Source: Lactarius indigo (lineage: Eukaryota > Basidiomycota > Agaricomycetes > Russulales > Russulaceae). Taken from it: DNA of 64,000 nucleotides. The position numbers and the translations under genes were made by a program. Under the pieces are notes generated by a model. The model was not told the origin of the DNA. It saw only the letters and a program-made list of their open reading frames with translations, and made no database searches. Below, piece by piece: positions 36,650 through 50,100 of the stretch. The stretch is from assembly GCA_025766275.1 (NCBI GenBank), contig JAFKAC010000005.1:62001-126000 (forward strand), in the 5' to 3' direction. Each line of letters begins with the position of its first letter. Positions within the stretch are counted from its first letter, which is position 1.

Positions 36650-37510
36650 GTCGCAAATGCTTTAGCTTTGGTTATAATCAAGATTTTGAGGTCACACCCA
36701 CGTACACGCGCTAGACATGCAATGGACACGATCGCGACGACCGCTCATCCGAGTCACTGTCGCCGCCCCTGCCACGGGACCAGGCAAACGGTAACTAGCA
36801 CGTTCTTCAGGACGAAGCCGAAGTCCCCGGAGGTAGCCGCGCAGTCACCGCGTGATCGCGGGCACGAGCGATGGTCATCGACGTGCGCAACGGCGGTCTG
36901 CGCGAGTTCAGCCCCGCGCAAAGCCCTGATACTACGCGGCACTAGAGTTCTGGACCGGGATCGTGCGGCAGCGAGAAAGGCGCATGTACAGGCGACGATG
37001 GGTATGGGTCGATGACATTTTTCATTTACGTTATTGGCAGTACGTCCCCGACACACTCTTTTGTATTTTTTTCTACCAACGATTCGTGTAGGGGTATTAC
37101 CCACTGAATTACCTGCTCGTGGCCGCTACGGACCCGCTCGACTCGTTCGGGGAACTTGCCGAGCTGCTGAAGCAGGTCAAACCGTGACGAAGGAGGAAAT
37201 TGACAACTCAGGGCTCGAAGTGATATGCCCGAGCGTGCTCGCGGAGTATGAGAGAAAGTTGGGCGGTTCGCACCGATGTGAATGGACCGTGTACGCTTTA
37301 CATTATTTCTGCTTAGCCGTCAACAATGCTGACGAGTTTTATAGTGCCTGATTTGTCTGGAGGATAATGTTCTCGAGGACGGTCTCAGGTTACTGTCGTG
37401 CGGGCATGTGGTTCACAGGGATTGATGCATACTGATGCATTGATGGCTTGAGACGGGCCGGAATAACTGCCCCGCGTTGTATACTAAGCCCGGCAACCCC
37501 GGGTAGATCC
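36650..37510 (+). pseudogene. RING tail A: decayed copy of the RING gene 3' end
   Basis: This matches the RING gene from its low-complexity exon 2 to its last exon, including introns. Readable pieces are PLDSFGELAELLKQVK and CLICLEDN...LRLLSCGHVVHRD. A 5-nt deletion after QVKP gives a TGA. A second TGA follows HRD, removing the CVDRWL segment, and the last Cys pair is damaged. No start codon or promoter came with it. It is a by-product of tandem duplication and should make no RING protein. Confidence 0.85.
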
Positions 37511-39982
37511 CCATTCCTTCCTCAGCTTGATCTGTCTGTGACAATGATGGACAGAGACGCGGACGAACAAAAAAAAAAACTGTTCTTTTCTAGAGCTCCT
37601 CTGCGCTCTTTTCCTGTCGTTTGAGTGCCTCTTGTGTTTTCTTCTTGGACTTGGAAAGTCCAAAGTGACGCAAACTTTTTCTTTTTTGTCGCTTGCCCGC
37701 CCACTCTCTGCTCATTCCTCCCCCCCTCCCCTTTTTTTGGTGTAATCCCCCAATTTTTCTGTTCGTATGTTTGTCCAATCGTTGTTAATCGCCATCTTGC
37801 CCACCTTTCTGATGTTTTCCCACCCAACCAATTCTCTCATTCCGATGGAAATTAGCTTGCGTCCTCAGCTGTCCGAAACCCCAATATCCCTCTTTCTCAT
37901 TGTTTTCTTTTCTCTTCCCCGAATTTATCTCGCGCAACTAAACAAAAAAAGACTCGTGTTCTCGTTGTCGTAGACAAAAAAAAAAAAGAGAGATAATTAC
38001 GACAAAAAAAGGAAAAAGAAAAAGAAATTACTAGCGTTGCATGCTTTTCGGGTTTCTGAGGTTTATTCCTTGCTTTGTTCTTTAAGATACGTACGCAAGG
38101 CACCATATCACGATCCAGTACGTGCGGACTTTTTTAATACTGTACATGATGGACTTGATACAGGCCGCTATAAGTCCGAGCTGTCTGCATTCTTACTTAT
38201 ATCAGCCCTTGCCAACTTACCGCGCTATCGTGTTGCCTTCGCGCCCTCTTGCTGCCAGTGGTCCCAGCAGTAATCACCTCGCTCCTAGCCAGACCAACAA
38301 TTCTCTCACTCGCTTCCGTTCTTCAACAAGGGACACCGTCCCTCGCTGCGACAGTGTGTGTATTTATGATTGGTGAGAGTCTTGTCAACAAAGATGAAAA
38401 CGGTTGCCAGTGCTGAATGCTCCTGTTGGCGTTACTGCCGTTTTTTTTTTGAATCGATTTTATTCCGGACGTTACTGCCGTTCAACATATACTAGTGGCG
38501 AAAGGGCTCCTTTAGATCACCCCTAATTGTTTTTTCGGGGTAAATGGACGTTCAATGGCGTGCAGGAGACCCGTCCTCGAGCAGTGTCGATACAGTCTGC
38601 GTTCGGACGGGGTTTTCTTCTGTTTTCGTGCTCGCTCCTGTGCCTCCGGTCCCCCGCGTCCATCGCACCAGGAACTCGGAACACAGCAGCTCGAATCCAA
38701 AGGAATGGCTCACGGGAGCTAACGCGCGCATCCCCGTTTGAAAGAAGATCAAGATCCGGTTCTACTCAGTGCAACTTCTATTTGTGGCACTTGTATTGGC
38801 GCCTTCGTATACTAGTACTATCCCAGACGCTGAAAAGAAGCACACTTTCGTCCACACTCGAGAAACGTGTGTTGGCTCTTTGAATAGAAAACGGAGTAGT
38901 TTGGTCTGTGTCTTTCATTTCCGTCAGCACGATTCGTTATCTTCCAGGCCAGATCGACGCGATTTCCATCAGAAATCTGTAAGCTTGTGATATTTCGTCC
39001 ATCTCTCATCCTGGGCAGGTTGGACGCCGATAACAGTGGCTCTGGCAGTCATACCTAGGGACTACATGTAACACTTCTATCCCCTCGTTGGAGCCGTCCA
39101 ACGTATCAAGCAATGGTATACGCCCCTTCAATGGCGCGGATCGAGGATCGCAGATGTTCGCCGAATGTAAGTTACTTTTGCCGCAGCGCAACAACGGCCC
39201 GGCCGCCTCGCCCAGTCGGTACAGTCGGCACAAGCGTACAGAGACCCGCGGCGACTCCGCAGGAGGCTTTCCCCAGTCCCGCAGCTGTGTTTCATCTTGC
39301 GACTCGTCATGACGATAATGACATTGTAAGGAACCTCCTCGATTGCCTCGAAAGGGCCAGAAGTTGCACGTCCGAAGCGCGCTATTGTACGAACAGAAGG
39401 GAGGATCCCTGGTCATACTGTGCTTAGTCCCATCTATAATGCCCAAAGTACTACGTAGCCCGCTCTTGGCGAGTTGCGCCTCTGCGTCGACGAGTGCATT
39501 CTATTCTTGACCGCGCTGAGACGAATGAGGGCAGGACGAAAGATAAAGTGGTGCAGATTGCAGGATCCCCGAGGAACGCCATGCAAGCTCCTGAAAGATG
39601 TGTTAGGATGGTTTTGTTCGGTGGCGACGACAATAGGTTGATCGAAGTTGCAGTTGAGGTCGCACTCGAGACGAAGCGCTCACTTTACGAACAGGTCTGG
39701 CTGGGAAACCGGCTTAGCAAGTACCGCAGGTCTACTAGCTGTCGTGCTTCGGGATAGGACAATGTACCACGAAAGAGGGTCTGAGATGTCGAAACTATTA
39801 TAGTAGGTCGCGGTGGGCGATTTATTGGGTAACACCTCGTGAGTCGTCAATATCAAGCGTTTACACCAGGAAAGTAGACGTAACAAGAATCGAACAAGCA
39901 GGAGGGGGATAAAAAAGAACGCGTTTCGTATCGTAATTTTGTCTGGGTCGTAGTCAATATGTGCAAGAGACCACATCTATGC
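37511..39982. other. spacer of unit 2, no gene supported
   Basis: 2.5 kb between RING tail A and NLR-2. A minus-strand open frame at 39006-39446 (146 codons) has a counterpart in unit 3 (46201-46779), but the two translations differ by compensating frameshifts in the middle, and the unit 1 counterpart is mostly different. Coding is therefore doubtful. Confidence 0.55.
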
Positions 39983-42900
39983 TCACTTGGAAGAATATTC
40001 CGACAATAACTGCACGATCTCGTCCTGTCCCTTCGCCAATGCGACCTGCAATGGGGTCATTCCCTTCCCGTCTTCTGCGTTCAAGTCCGCGCCATGCGCT
40101 AACAGAATACGTGCGATCTCGAGCCGCAATGACAACACCAGATCCGATGACGATACCAGATGCAACGGAGTTTGGCGCTCGTTATCCAGCGCGTTCGGAT
40201 TCGCGCCATATTCCAGTAATAATCGTACAATTCGGGGACAATCATAGGTGGGGCGACCATATGCCCACGCGCCATATGACAACGCGCTATGAATTGGGGT
40301 TGAGCCGTTTTTGTCCTGAAAATTAGCATCCGCCTTATGCTTAAGCAGCACTCGAACAACTTCGAGCTGGCCCCCCAATACTGCATGACGAAGTGGTGTA
40401 CTGTCTCCATTTTGAAAATTTGCATCTGCGCCATGGTCGAGTAAGCATTGTACAACATCGAGGTATCCTTCGTACGACGCAAATTGTAGCGGAGACCGAC
40501 CCCCGATGCCTCGAGCATCCACAGCCAAGCCGCTCTTGAGCAGTGAACGTACAACCTCGGCGTGACCTACATACGATGCCGGGTGCAATGCAGTCCCCCC
40601 TCTACCACCAATAGCATTGGCGTACAGTGGGTACTTGAGAGCAAGGTATTCAGTTATCTCGTGAAATCCACAGAAAGCAGCATGGTATAATGGCGCTGCT
40701 CCTGGTTGTATTTTGTCGTCCAGTTCCGAAAGCCAGCTGGGATGGTCCGACGTGACATCGTATAACTTGACCCACGCTCCAAAGTACGGCTTTTCCGGGT
40801 CAAAGAGGTGCTGCATCCCCCCGCGGATGCGTGAGGCTACGTTTGGAACCTGCGCATGGGTTACCCAGTATCTAGCGGCATATCGAGCGAGAGGGATCGT
40901 ATCGGGGCCGTGATTCTCAATACGATCGCGGAGTAGGAGTCCGAGACAAGCTCGAGCGATCACCGTGTTGGCATCTTCGGGGGAAATGTGGTACCGTGAG
41001 ATGTCTTTCGTCGATGTGGCAAGGCGATGCGACATCAAGAACTCCTTCACCGAAAAGTGCGAAAACTGAACAACAGGGGAATTGCCGGCGGGGACAATGG
41101 TGATTAAACTTGAGCATGTCGAAAGTACGGCCTGTTCGTGGTCTTCCCATCGCCACTTTGAATTCAATTCGGGGATCCCTCCCTTTGCCGCATCAAAGTC
41201 AAAGGCGAGTAGTTCCGCAAGCTCGGCAACAGAAAGCGGACGAATTGCCACAGTCAGGCATTGCAGCATACGGTAGGCGTGCACTCGGTTTCCCTTCATG
41301 ATATCCATCACGATTCGTTCATATGTCTCGTCCAGCGATTCCGGAAGTTCATCTAGCGTACGCCGCACACTTGACGGAAGACATTGACGCAGCGCATCTA
41401 GTTGACAGTATACCCATCGAAACCTGGATGGAGATATGAGAAGGCATCATAAAGTTACGACAACGCCCTTACATTCCGTCGGCCTTTTCTGACAGCGCCT
41501 CGACAACCATTCTCTTATCGTCGTCTCGCCATCTCTTCATCATCGTCTCTGAGTCAGAATACACAACAGAATTGACATAGTCGACGATATCTTTCTTTTG
41601 TCCACTCTCGTCGTGCAGGGACACCCGGTGATGTGCCAAAGGTGTAAGAGTAGCTCGAATATCGAACTCCGGTCGGCTAGTGACGCATATATGAAGATGC
41701 GGAAGATGAAGGCCAACGAGCTCCTTGACAAGCGCAAGGACCTGTTCACGAGGCGATGGGATTCCAGGCCAGTTTGGACACTCGTCGAGCGCGTCCAGGA
41801 TAATGTAAATGGGCGGCAGATTGGGAGTCTTGAGCATATCCTTAAGACATCGAATCATCACACTATCGCTCGGCTTTTGTTCACCATTGTCGTGTGCAGT
41901 ATAAAGACGGGAAAGAATGTCGCAACAAAGATGGGACTGAGCAGAAAGTTGGATGAGGAGAGAGGGGAGGAGGTTGCGACGATGTTGCTTATGAAGATCC
42001 CTGAAGTCGAAATAAAAGTAGGCCATCAAGGCCGATCCTGTCTCGCGTAGGGTTACGACATCTTGGATAATCGTAGAACTAGAGGATAAAGTAAGCTCTT
42101 TGAGGCACGCGTAGATGTCGGTGAATGACAAACCAAAGGATGCTCTTTCCTGAGCCGGCTAAGAACGCAGACAATAATCAGGGGTCGATTTGAGATGAGT
42201 GGGTAGAGCATACGTTTCCCATATATCCATAAGAGAGAGCCAGTGGACTTCCATTCGGCAAAGATACCGCCTTGAAAGAACCACGCGGCTGTTCCCCCAT
42301 AATGGATGTCGCATGCGATGTTGTGATTCGTTGATGGATCTGGTGGAGTAACCCACCTTCTAAGGCTATCTCTCAGTTGGTTCCCTGTGAGCAAGTTAAA
42401 GACACCAGAGCCGACAGCGAAAGACTTGACCACACACATTTCACGTCGTCTACGCTGTTCGACGTTTGCTGCAGGACTACTTTCGCATCCCTTCCGTCTA
42501 ACCAACGTTCGCGCAATCAGGATGGGGTTTTGAGTGGCTAACGCGTCAGGCGTACCTTTCAGAACAATATCTATTTTACCGTCCACATCCTTCATCTGAT
42601 TTCCGACTCCAGTTACTTTGTCGTCCACGACCTTGACCTTGTCGTCGACACTGTGTGTGAGCCTCAGGATCTGCGCAGACGCCATCCGGGCCTCCTCTTG
42701 CGTCAATTTGTCCAACCTCCTCAATGCGTCTTCTATGTCCTTCCTTCCCACAAGCTTCTTGAAAAACTTTTCTAAAAAAACTGAGATTAGCTCGCATTCA
42801 TGAATTTCTCTAGAGTAACATACTGGCTCGACCCTGCTTCATCTCCTTCGTCGCAATCCCAAAGATATTCAGAACTTCCACCATTATCTTTACGATCATA

Positions 42901-43469
42901 TCAGTCATCGCGGAGGTTGGTGGCACTTCCGTGTACGATTCAAGTCGTTTGAAGAAGTTCTCGATACGCTCGAAGAGATCCGCAAGGGCATCTTGGCTCG
43001 CATCGACGTCCTTGGCGGCCTGACCGACACCGCGGTTCATGATCCTCCCATACAAGATGAAGGACGACGCTCACCATGAGGAGGACCCCTACGCCGGCAG
43101 AGATTACTTTTGCGGGTGAGAATATCTGCGTAAACAATTAGCGATAGATGAAAGGCAAGTCAACGAGCTGAGACTTGCTAGTCCAACACCTTCGCCCAGA
43201 GTCGCGGAGAATGCATACAGCACGTTGATAGTCGGGCCCAACCAGCTTGATAGTCTCTCGTTGTGACTCCTAGACTGATCGAACTCGTTGACCTTATCAT
43301 GAAGCACGGCAAGAATGTCAGTGGAAGATTGGCAGGATTGTAGCTGTGTTGCGAGGGGATGTGTGTGGAGGTCGGTCTTCGTCTTTTTCTCATACTCTCT
43401 GAGAGCAGAGACGAAGACGGTGCGAAAATTGGAGGAAGATATAGACGTCGTATTGGGAGAGTGAGACAT
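39983..43469 (-). CDS. NLR-2: Goodbye-NACHT-winged helix-ankyrin receptor
   Basis: A STAND-class intracellular receptor, intact in nine exons: 43179-43469, 43075-43125, 42824-43019, 42556-42771, 42439-42498, then exon 6, the P-loop exon 42134-42158, exon 8 from about 42077, and exon 9 ending at 39983. The total is 1018 residues. Order: N-terminal Goodbye domain; coiled coil (VDDKVKVVDDKVTGVGNQMK); nephrocystin-3-like P-loop ATPase (YGKPGSGKSIL, IYIILDALDECPN, TSRPEFDI); winged-helix segment (LPESLDETYERIV); about seven ankyrin repeats to the end (DEIVQLLSEYSSK). Intron 1 has a GC donor. Such fungal proteins are linked to self/non-self or microbe recognition; the ligand here is unknown. Almost identical to NLR-3 up to the middle of exon 9, then divergent in the ankyrin region. 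Confidence 0.9.
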
Positions 43470-43889
43470 AGTAATTGGAATTCAGCTGAGCTGGTGAATA
43501 ATGGGACAAGTCAAGGAAGCTTGCGAGGAAGAGACAGGGCCCGAGACAGAGAATCGCCACGGCGCTACCTGCCACAGCTTCAAGTGCACTGGCACCGCCT
43601 GATGTATTTCGTACAAACCGATGACCATTTGTAGATGATAGACGCCGAGCGATACTGTATTACAAATAACGGTGAACCGTTGAACGGTACGTATACTGTA
43701 TTCGGAATGGTTTTCGGTAAACGACCACCGTCGTTACCTCGGTGATACATTTGCCACCAACACTACTCCTTTAACAGGACCATCAATACTGGCCATCCGT
43801 CTCTCAGTCAGCCTAGATAATGTAGAATGGGTTTGTACCGTGTTGGATCACAGGATCACATGGGCAACGGGCCAAGGTGCGTCGGGTTC

Positions 43890-44745
43890 TACTTTATTAT
43901 CGTCGCAAATGCTCTGGTTATAATTAAATTTTTAGGTCACACCCACGAACATGCGCTAGACACGCACTGGCAGGGGACACGACGACCGCTCATCACTGCT
44001 GCCGCCCCTGCCACGGGACCAGACAAACGGTAACCAGCGCGGCTCTTCAGGACAAAGTCGAAGTCCCTGGAGGTAGCCGCGCAGTCACCGCGTGATCGCG
44101 GGCACAAGAGATGGTCGTCGATGTGCGCAGCGGCGCTCTGCGTGAGTTCAGCCCCGCGCAAAGCCCTGGTACTACGCGGTACGAGAGTTCTGGACCGGGA
44201 TCGGGCGCCAGTAAGAGTGGCGCCCCTACAGGCGACGATGGGTATGGGTCAATGCTGTTTTTCATTTACGTTATTGGCAGTACGCCCTCGACACACTCTT
44301 TTGTATTTTTTCTACTAAACGATTCGTGTAGGGGTATTTATTACCCACTGATTTACCTGCTCGTGGCCGCTACGGACCCGCTCGACTCGTTCGGGGAACT
44401 TGCCGAGCTACTGAGGCAGGTCAAACCGTGACGAAGGAGGAAATTGACAACTCAGGGCTCGAAGTGATACGCCCGAGCGTGCTCGCGGAATATGAGAGAA
44501 AGTTGCGCGGGTCGCGCCGATGTGCGTGGACCGGGTACGCTTTGCATTATTTCTGCTTAGCTGTCAACAATGCTGACGAGTTTTATAGTGCCTGATTTGT
44601 CTGAAGGATAATGACCTCGAGGAGGTTCTCAGGTTACTGTCTTGCGGGCATGTGGTTCACAGGGACTGATGGATACTGATCTACTGATGACTGGAGACGG
44701 GCCGGAATAACTGCTCTGCGTGTCGCTCGCAGGTACATACTAACC
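43890..44745 (+). pseudogene. RING tail B: decayed copy of the RING gene 3' end
   Basis: Sister of tail A. It shares the 5-nt deletion after QVKP and the stop after LLSCGHVVHRD, so both lesions predate the split of units 2 and 3. The last part (ETGRNNCSACRSQ) is better preserved than in tail A, and the CLICLKDN finger start is present. Confidence 0.85.
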
Positions 44746-47168
44746 CCGGGTGGGCCCCCATTCCTTCCTCGGCCTCGGCCTGATCTGTCTGTGACAATGA
44801 CGGACAGAGACGGGGACGGACAAAAAAAACTGTTCTTTTCTAGCGCTCCTCTGCGCTGTTTTCCTGTCGTTTGAGTGCCTCTTATGTTTTCTTCTTGGAC
44901 TCGGAAAGTCCAAAGTGACGCAAACATTTCTTTTTGTCGCCTGCCCGCCCACTCTCTGCTCATTCCTTCTCCCCCTCCCTTTTTTTTGGTGCAAACCCCC
45001 AATTTATCTGTTCGTGTGTTTGTCCAATCGTTGTTAATCGCCATCTTGCCCACCTTTCTGATGTTTTCCCACCCAACCAATTCTCTCATTCCGATGGAAA
45101 GTAGCTTGCGTCCTCAACTGTCCGAAACCCCACTATCCCTCTTTCTCATTGTTTTCTTTTCTCTTCCCCGAATTTATCTCGCGCAACCAAATAAAAAAAG
45201 ACTTGTGTTCTCGTTGTCGTAGACAAAAAAAAAGAGAGATAATTAAGACAAAAAAAGGAAAAAAAAAAAAGAAATCACTAGCGTTGCATGCTTTTCGGGT
45301 TTCTGAGGTTTATTCCTTGCTTTGTTCTTTAAGATACGTACGCAAGGCACCATATCACGATCCAGTACGTGCGGACTTTTTTAATACTGTACATGATAGA
45401 CTTGATACAGGCCGCTATAAGTCCGAGCTGTCTGCAGTTTTACTTATATCAGCCCTTGCCAACTTACCGCGCTATCGTGTTGCCTTCGCGCCCTCTTGCT
45501 GTCAGTGGTCCCAGTAGTAATCACCTCGCTCCTAGCCAGACCAACAACTCTCTCACTCGCTTCCATTCTTCAACAAGGGACACCGTCCTTCGCTGCAACA
45601 GTGTGTGTATTTATGATTGGTGAGAGTCTTGTCAACAAAGATGAAAACGGTTGCCAGTGCTGAATGCTCCTGTCGACGTTACTGCCGTTCAACATATACT
45701 AGTGGCGGAAGGGCTCCTTTAGATCGGCCCTAATTGTTTTTTCGGGGTAAATGGACGTTCAATGGCGTGCAGGAGACCCGTCCTCGAGCAGTGTCGATAC
45801 GGTCTGCGTTCGGGCGCGGTTTTCTTCTGTTTTCGTGCTCGCTCCTGTGCCTCTGGTCCCCCGCGTCCATCGCCCCAGGAACTCGGAACACAGCAGCTCG
45901 AATCCAAGAGAATGGCTCACGGGAGCTAACGCGCGCATCCCCGTTTGAAAGAAAATCCGGTTCTACTCAGTGCAACTTCTATTTGTGGCACTTGTATTGG
46001 CGCCTTCGTATACCTTTCCAGACGCTGAAAAGAAACACACTTTCGTCCACACTCGAGAAACGTGTGTTGGTCCTTTGAATAGAAAACGGAGTAGTTTGGT
46101 CTGTGTCTTTCGTTTCCGTCAGCACGATTCGTTATCTTCCAAGTCAGATCGACGCGATTTCCATCAGAAATCTGTAAGCTTGTGATATTTCGTCCATCTC
46201 TCATCCTGGGCAGCATGGACGCCGATAACAGTGGCTCTGGCAGTCATACCGAGGGACTACATGTAACGCTTCTATCCCCTCGTTGGAGCCGTCCAACGTA
46301 TCAAGCAATGGTATACGCCCCTTCAATGGCGCAGATCGGGGATCGCAGATGTTCGCCGAATGTAAGTTTCTTTCGCCGCAGCGCAACAACGGCCCGGGCC
46401 GCCTCGCCCAGTCGGTACAGTCGGAACGTGCGTACGGAGACCGCAGCGACTCCGCAGGAGGCTTTCCCCAGTCCCGCAGCTGTGTTTCATCCTGCGACTC
46501 GGCATGACGATAATGACATTGTAAGGAACCTCCTAGATTGCCTCGAAAAGGCCAGAAGTTGCACGTCCGAAGCGCGCTATTGTACAAACAGAAGGGAGGA
46601 TCCCCAGTTATACGGTGTTTAGTCCCATCTATAATGCCCAGAGTGGGTAGCCCGCTCTTGGCGAGTTGCGCCTCTGCGTCGACGTGTGCATTCCATTCTT
46701 GGCCGCGCTGAGATGAATGAGGGCATGACGAAAGATAAAGTGGTGCAGATTGCAGGAGCCCTCGAGGAACGCCACGCAAGCTCCTGATAGATGTGTTAGG
46801 AAGGTTTTGTTCAGTGGCGACGACAATAGTTTGATTGAAGTTGCAGTTGAGGTCGCACTCGAGACGAAGCGCTCACTTTACGAACAGATCTAGCTGGGAA
46901 ACCGGCTTAGCAAGCACCGCGGGTCTACAGCTGTCGTGCTTCGAGATAGGACAATGTACCACGAAAGCGGGTCTGGGACGTTGAAACTAATAAGTCACAG
47001 GGGGGGATTTATTGGGTAACGCCTCGTGAGTCGTCAATATCAGACGTTTACACCAGGAAAGTAGATGTAACAAGTATAGAACAAGTAGGAGGGGGGAAAA
47101 AAGAACGCGGATCGTATCGTACTTTTGTCTGGGTCGTAGTCAATATATGCAAGAGACTACGTCTGTGC
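44746..47168. other. spacer of unit 3, no gene supported
   Basis: 2.4 kb closely matching the unit 2 spacer (37.5-40.0 kb), with small indels; for example, about 35 bp near 38.44 kb are absent here. A minus-strand open frame at 46201-46779 is discussed under unit 2 and judged non-coding. Confidence 0.6.
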
Positions 47169-50100
47169 TCACTTGGAAGAATATTCCGACAATAACTGCA
47201 CGATCTCGTCCTGTCCCTCTCCCAATGCGACTTTCAATGGGGTCATTCCCTTCCCGTCCTCTGCGTTTAAGTCCGCACCATGCGCTAACAGAATACGTGC
47301 GATCTCGAGCCGCAATGACAACACCAACCTCGATGACGATACCAGATGCAACGGAGTTTGGCGCTCGTTATCCAGAGCGTTCGGATTCGCGCCATATTCC
47401 AGTAATAATCGTACAATTCGGGGACAATCATCGGTGGGGAGACCATACTCCCGCGCGTGATTTGACAATGTGCTATGAATTGGGGCCGGGTGGTTCTCGT
47501 CCTGGAAATTAGCATCCGCATTGTGCTTGAGCAGGACTCGAACAACTTCGAGCTGCCCCCCTACTATTGCATGATGCAGTGGCGTACTATTTTCATTTTG
47601 AAAATTTGCATCTGCGCCATAGTCGAGTAAGCATTGTACGACATCGAAGTGTCCTCTGTATGACGCAAATTGTAGCGGAGACTGACCCCCGATGCCTCGA
47701 GCATCCACAGCCAGGCCACTCTTGAGAAGTGAACGTACAACCTCGACGTGACCTGCACGCGATGCCGAGTGCAATGCAGTCCCCCCGGGACCACCTATAG
47801 CATTCGCGTACAGCGGATATTTGAGAGCAAGGAATTCGGCTATCTCGTGAAATCCACAGAAAGCGGCGTGAAATAACGGTACTGCTTCTGACTGTATTTT
47901 GCTTGTCAGTTGCGAAGACCATGTGGGATAGTCCAAGTTGACATTGTATAACTTGACCCACGCTGAAAAGTACGGCTTGTCCGGGTCATAGAGGTGTCGC
48001 ATCCCATCGCGGATGCGTGGGGCCACATTCGGGACCTGTGCGTGGGTCACCCAATACTTAGCGGCATATCGAGCGAGAGGGATCATATCAGAGCCATGAT
48101 TATCGATATGATCGCAGAGTAGGAGTCCGAGACAAGCCCGAGCGATCACCGTGTTGGCGTCTTCGAGGTCAATATGGTACCGTGAGATATCCTTCGTCGA
48201 TGTGGCAAGGCGATGCGACATCAAGAACTCCTTCACCGAAAAGTGCGAAAACTGAACAACAGGGGAATTGCCGGCGGGGACAATGGTGATTAAACTTGAG
48301 CATGTCGAAAGTACGGCCTGTTCGTGGTCTTCCCATCGCCACTTTGAATTCAATTCGGGGATCCCTCCCTTCGCCGCATCAAAGTCAAAGGCGAGTAGTT
48401 CCGCAAGCTCGGCAACAGAAAGCGGACGAATTGCCACAGTCAGGCATTGCAGCATACGGTAGGCGTGCACTCGGTTTCCCTTCATGATATCCATCACGAT
48501 TCGTTCATATGTCTCGTCCAGCGATTCCGGAAGTTCATCTAGCGTACGCCGCACACTTGACGGAAGACATTGTCGCAGCGCATCTAGTTGACAGTATACC
48601 CATCGAAACCTGGATGGAGATATGAGCAGGCATCATAAAGTTACGACGACGCCCTTACATTCCGTCGGCCTTTTCTGACAGCGCCTCGACAACCATTCTC
48701 TTATCGTCGTCTCGCCATCTCTTCATCATCGTCTCTGAGTCAGAATACACCACAGAATTGACGTAGTTGATGATATCATTCTTTTGTCCACTCTCGTCGT
48801 GCAGGGACACCCGGTGATGTGCCAAAGGTGTAAGAGTAGCTCGAATATCGAACTCCGATCGGCTAGTGACGCATATATGAAGACGCGGAAGATGAAGGCC
48901 AACGAGCTCCTTGACAAGCGCAAGGACCTGTTCACGAGGCGATGGGATTCCAGGCCAGTTTGGACACTCGTCGAGCGCGTCCAGGATAATGTAAATGGGC
49001 GGCAGATTGGGAGTCTTGAGCATATCCTTAAGACATCGAATCATCACACTATCGCTCGGCTTTTGTTCACCTTTGTCGTGTGCAGTATAAAGACGGGAAA
49101 GAATGTCGCAACAAAGATGGGACTGAGCAGAAAGTTGGATGAGGAGAGAGGGGAGGAGGTTGCGACGATGTTGCTTATGAAGATCCCTGAAGTCGAAATA
49201 AAAGTAGGCCATCAAGGCCGATCCTGTCTCGCGTAGGGTTACGACATCTTGGATAATCGTAGAACTAGAGGATAAAGTAAGCTCTTTGAGGCACGCGTAG
49301 ATGTCGGTGAATGACAAACCAAAGGATGCTCTTTCCTGAGCCGGCTAAGAACGCAGACAATAATCAGGGGTCGATTTGAGATGAGTGGGTAGAGCATACG
49401 TTTCCCATATATCCATAAGAGAGAGCCAGTGGACTTCCATTCGGCAAAGATACCGCCGTGAAAGAACCACGCGGCTGTTCCCCCATAATGGATGTCGCAT
49501 GCGATGTTGTGGTTCGTTGATGGATCTGGTGGAGTAACCCATCTTCTAAGGCTATCTCTCAGTTGGTTCCCTATGAGCAAGTTAAAGACACCAGAGCCGA
49601 CAGCGAAAGACTTGGCCACACACATTTCACGTCGTCTACGCTGTTCGACGTTTGCTGCAAGACTACTTTCGCATCCCTTCCGTCTAACCAACGTTCGCAA
49701 CAATCAGGACGGAGTTTTGAGTAGCTAACGTGTCAGGCGTACCTTTCAGAACAATATCTATTTTACCGTCCACATCCTTCATCTGATTTCCGACTCCAGT
49801 TACTTTGTCGTCCACGACCTTGACCTTGTCGTCGACACTGTGTGTCAGCCTCAGGATCTGTGCCGCCGCCATCCGGGCCTCCTCTTGCGTCAACTTGTCC
49901 AACCTCCTCAACGCGTCTTCTATGTCCTTCCTTCCCACAAGCTTCTTGAAAAACTTTTCTAAACTGAGATTAGCTCGCATTCATGTATTTCTCGAGAGTA
50001 ACATACTGGCTCGACCCTGCTTCATCTCCTTCGTCGCAATCGCGAAAATATTCAGAACTTCCACCATTATCTTTACGATCATGTCAGTCATCGCGGAGGT

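Larger units (their letters stand above)
36640..43890. repeat. tandem unit 2: RING tail A + spacer + NLR-2
   Basis: About 7.2 kb, nearly identical over most of its length to unit 3 (43.9-51.1 kb), including the RING-tail lesions and the spacer. NLR start-to-start distance to NLR-3 is 7184 bp and stop-to-stop 7186 bp. Confidence 0.85.

Noticed and set aside
39006..39446. Minus-strand open frame of 146 codons with a counterpart at 46201-46779, possibly a conserved small protein in the spacer
   Set aside because: Similarity is explained by recent duplication of the whole unit. The translations differ by compensating frameshifts, and the unit 1 region does not keep the frame.
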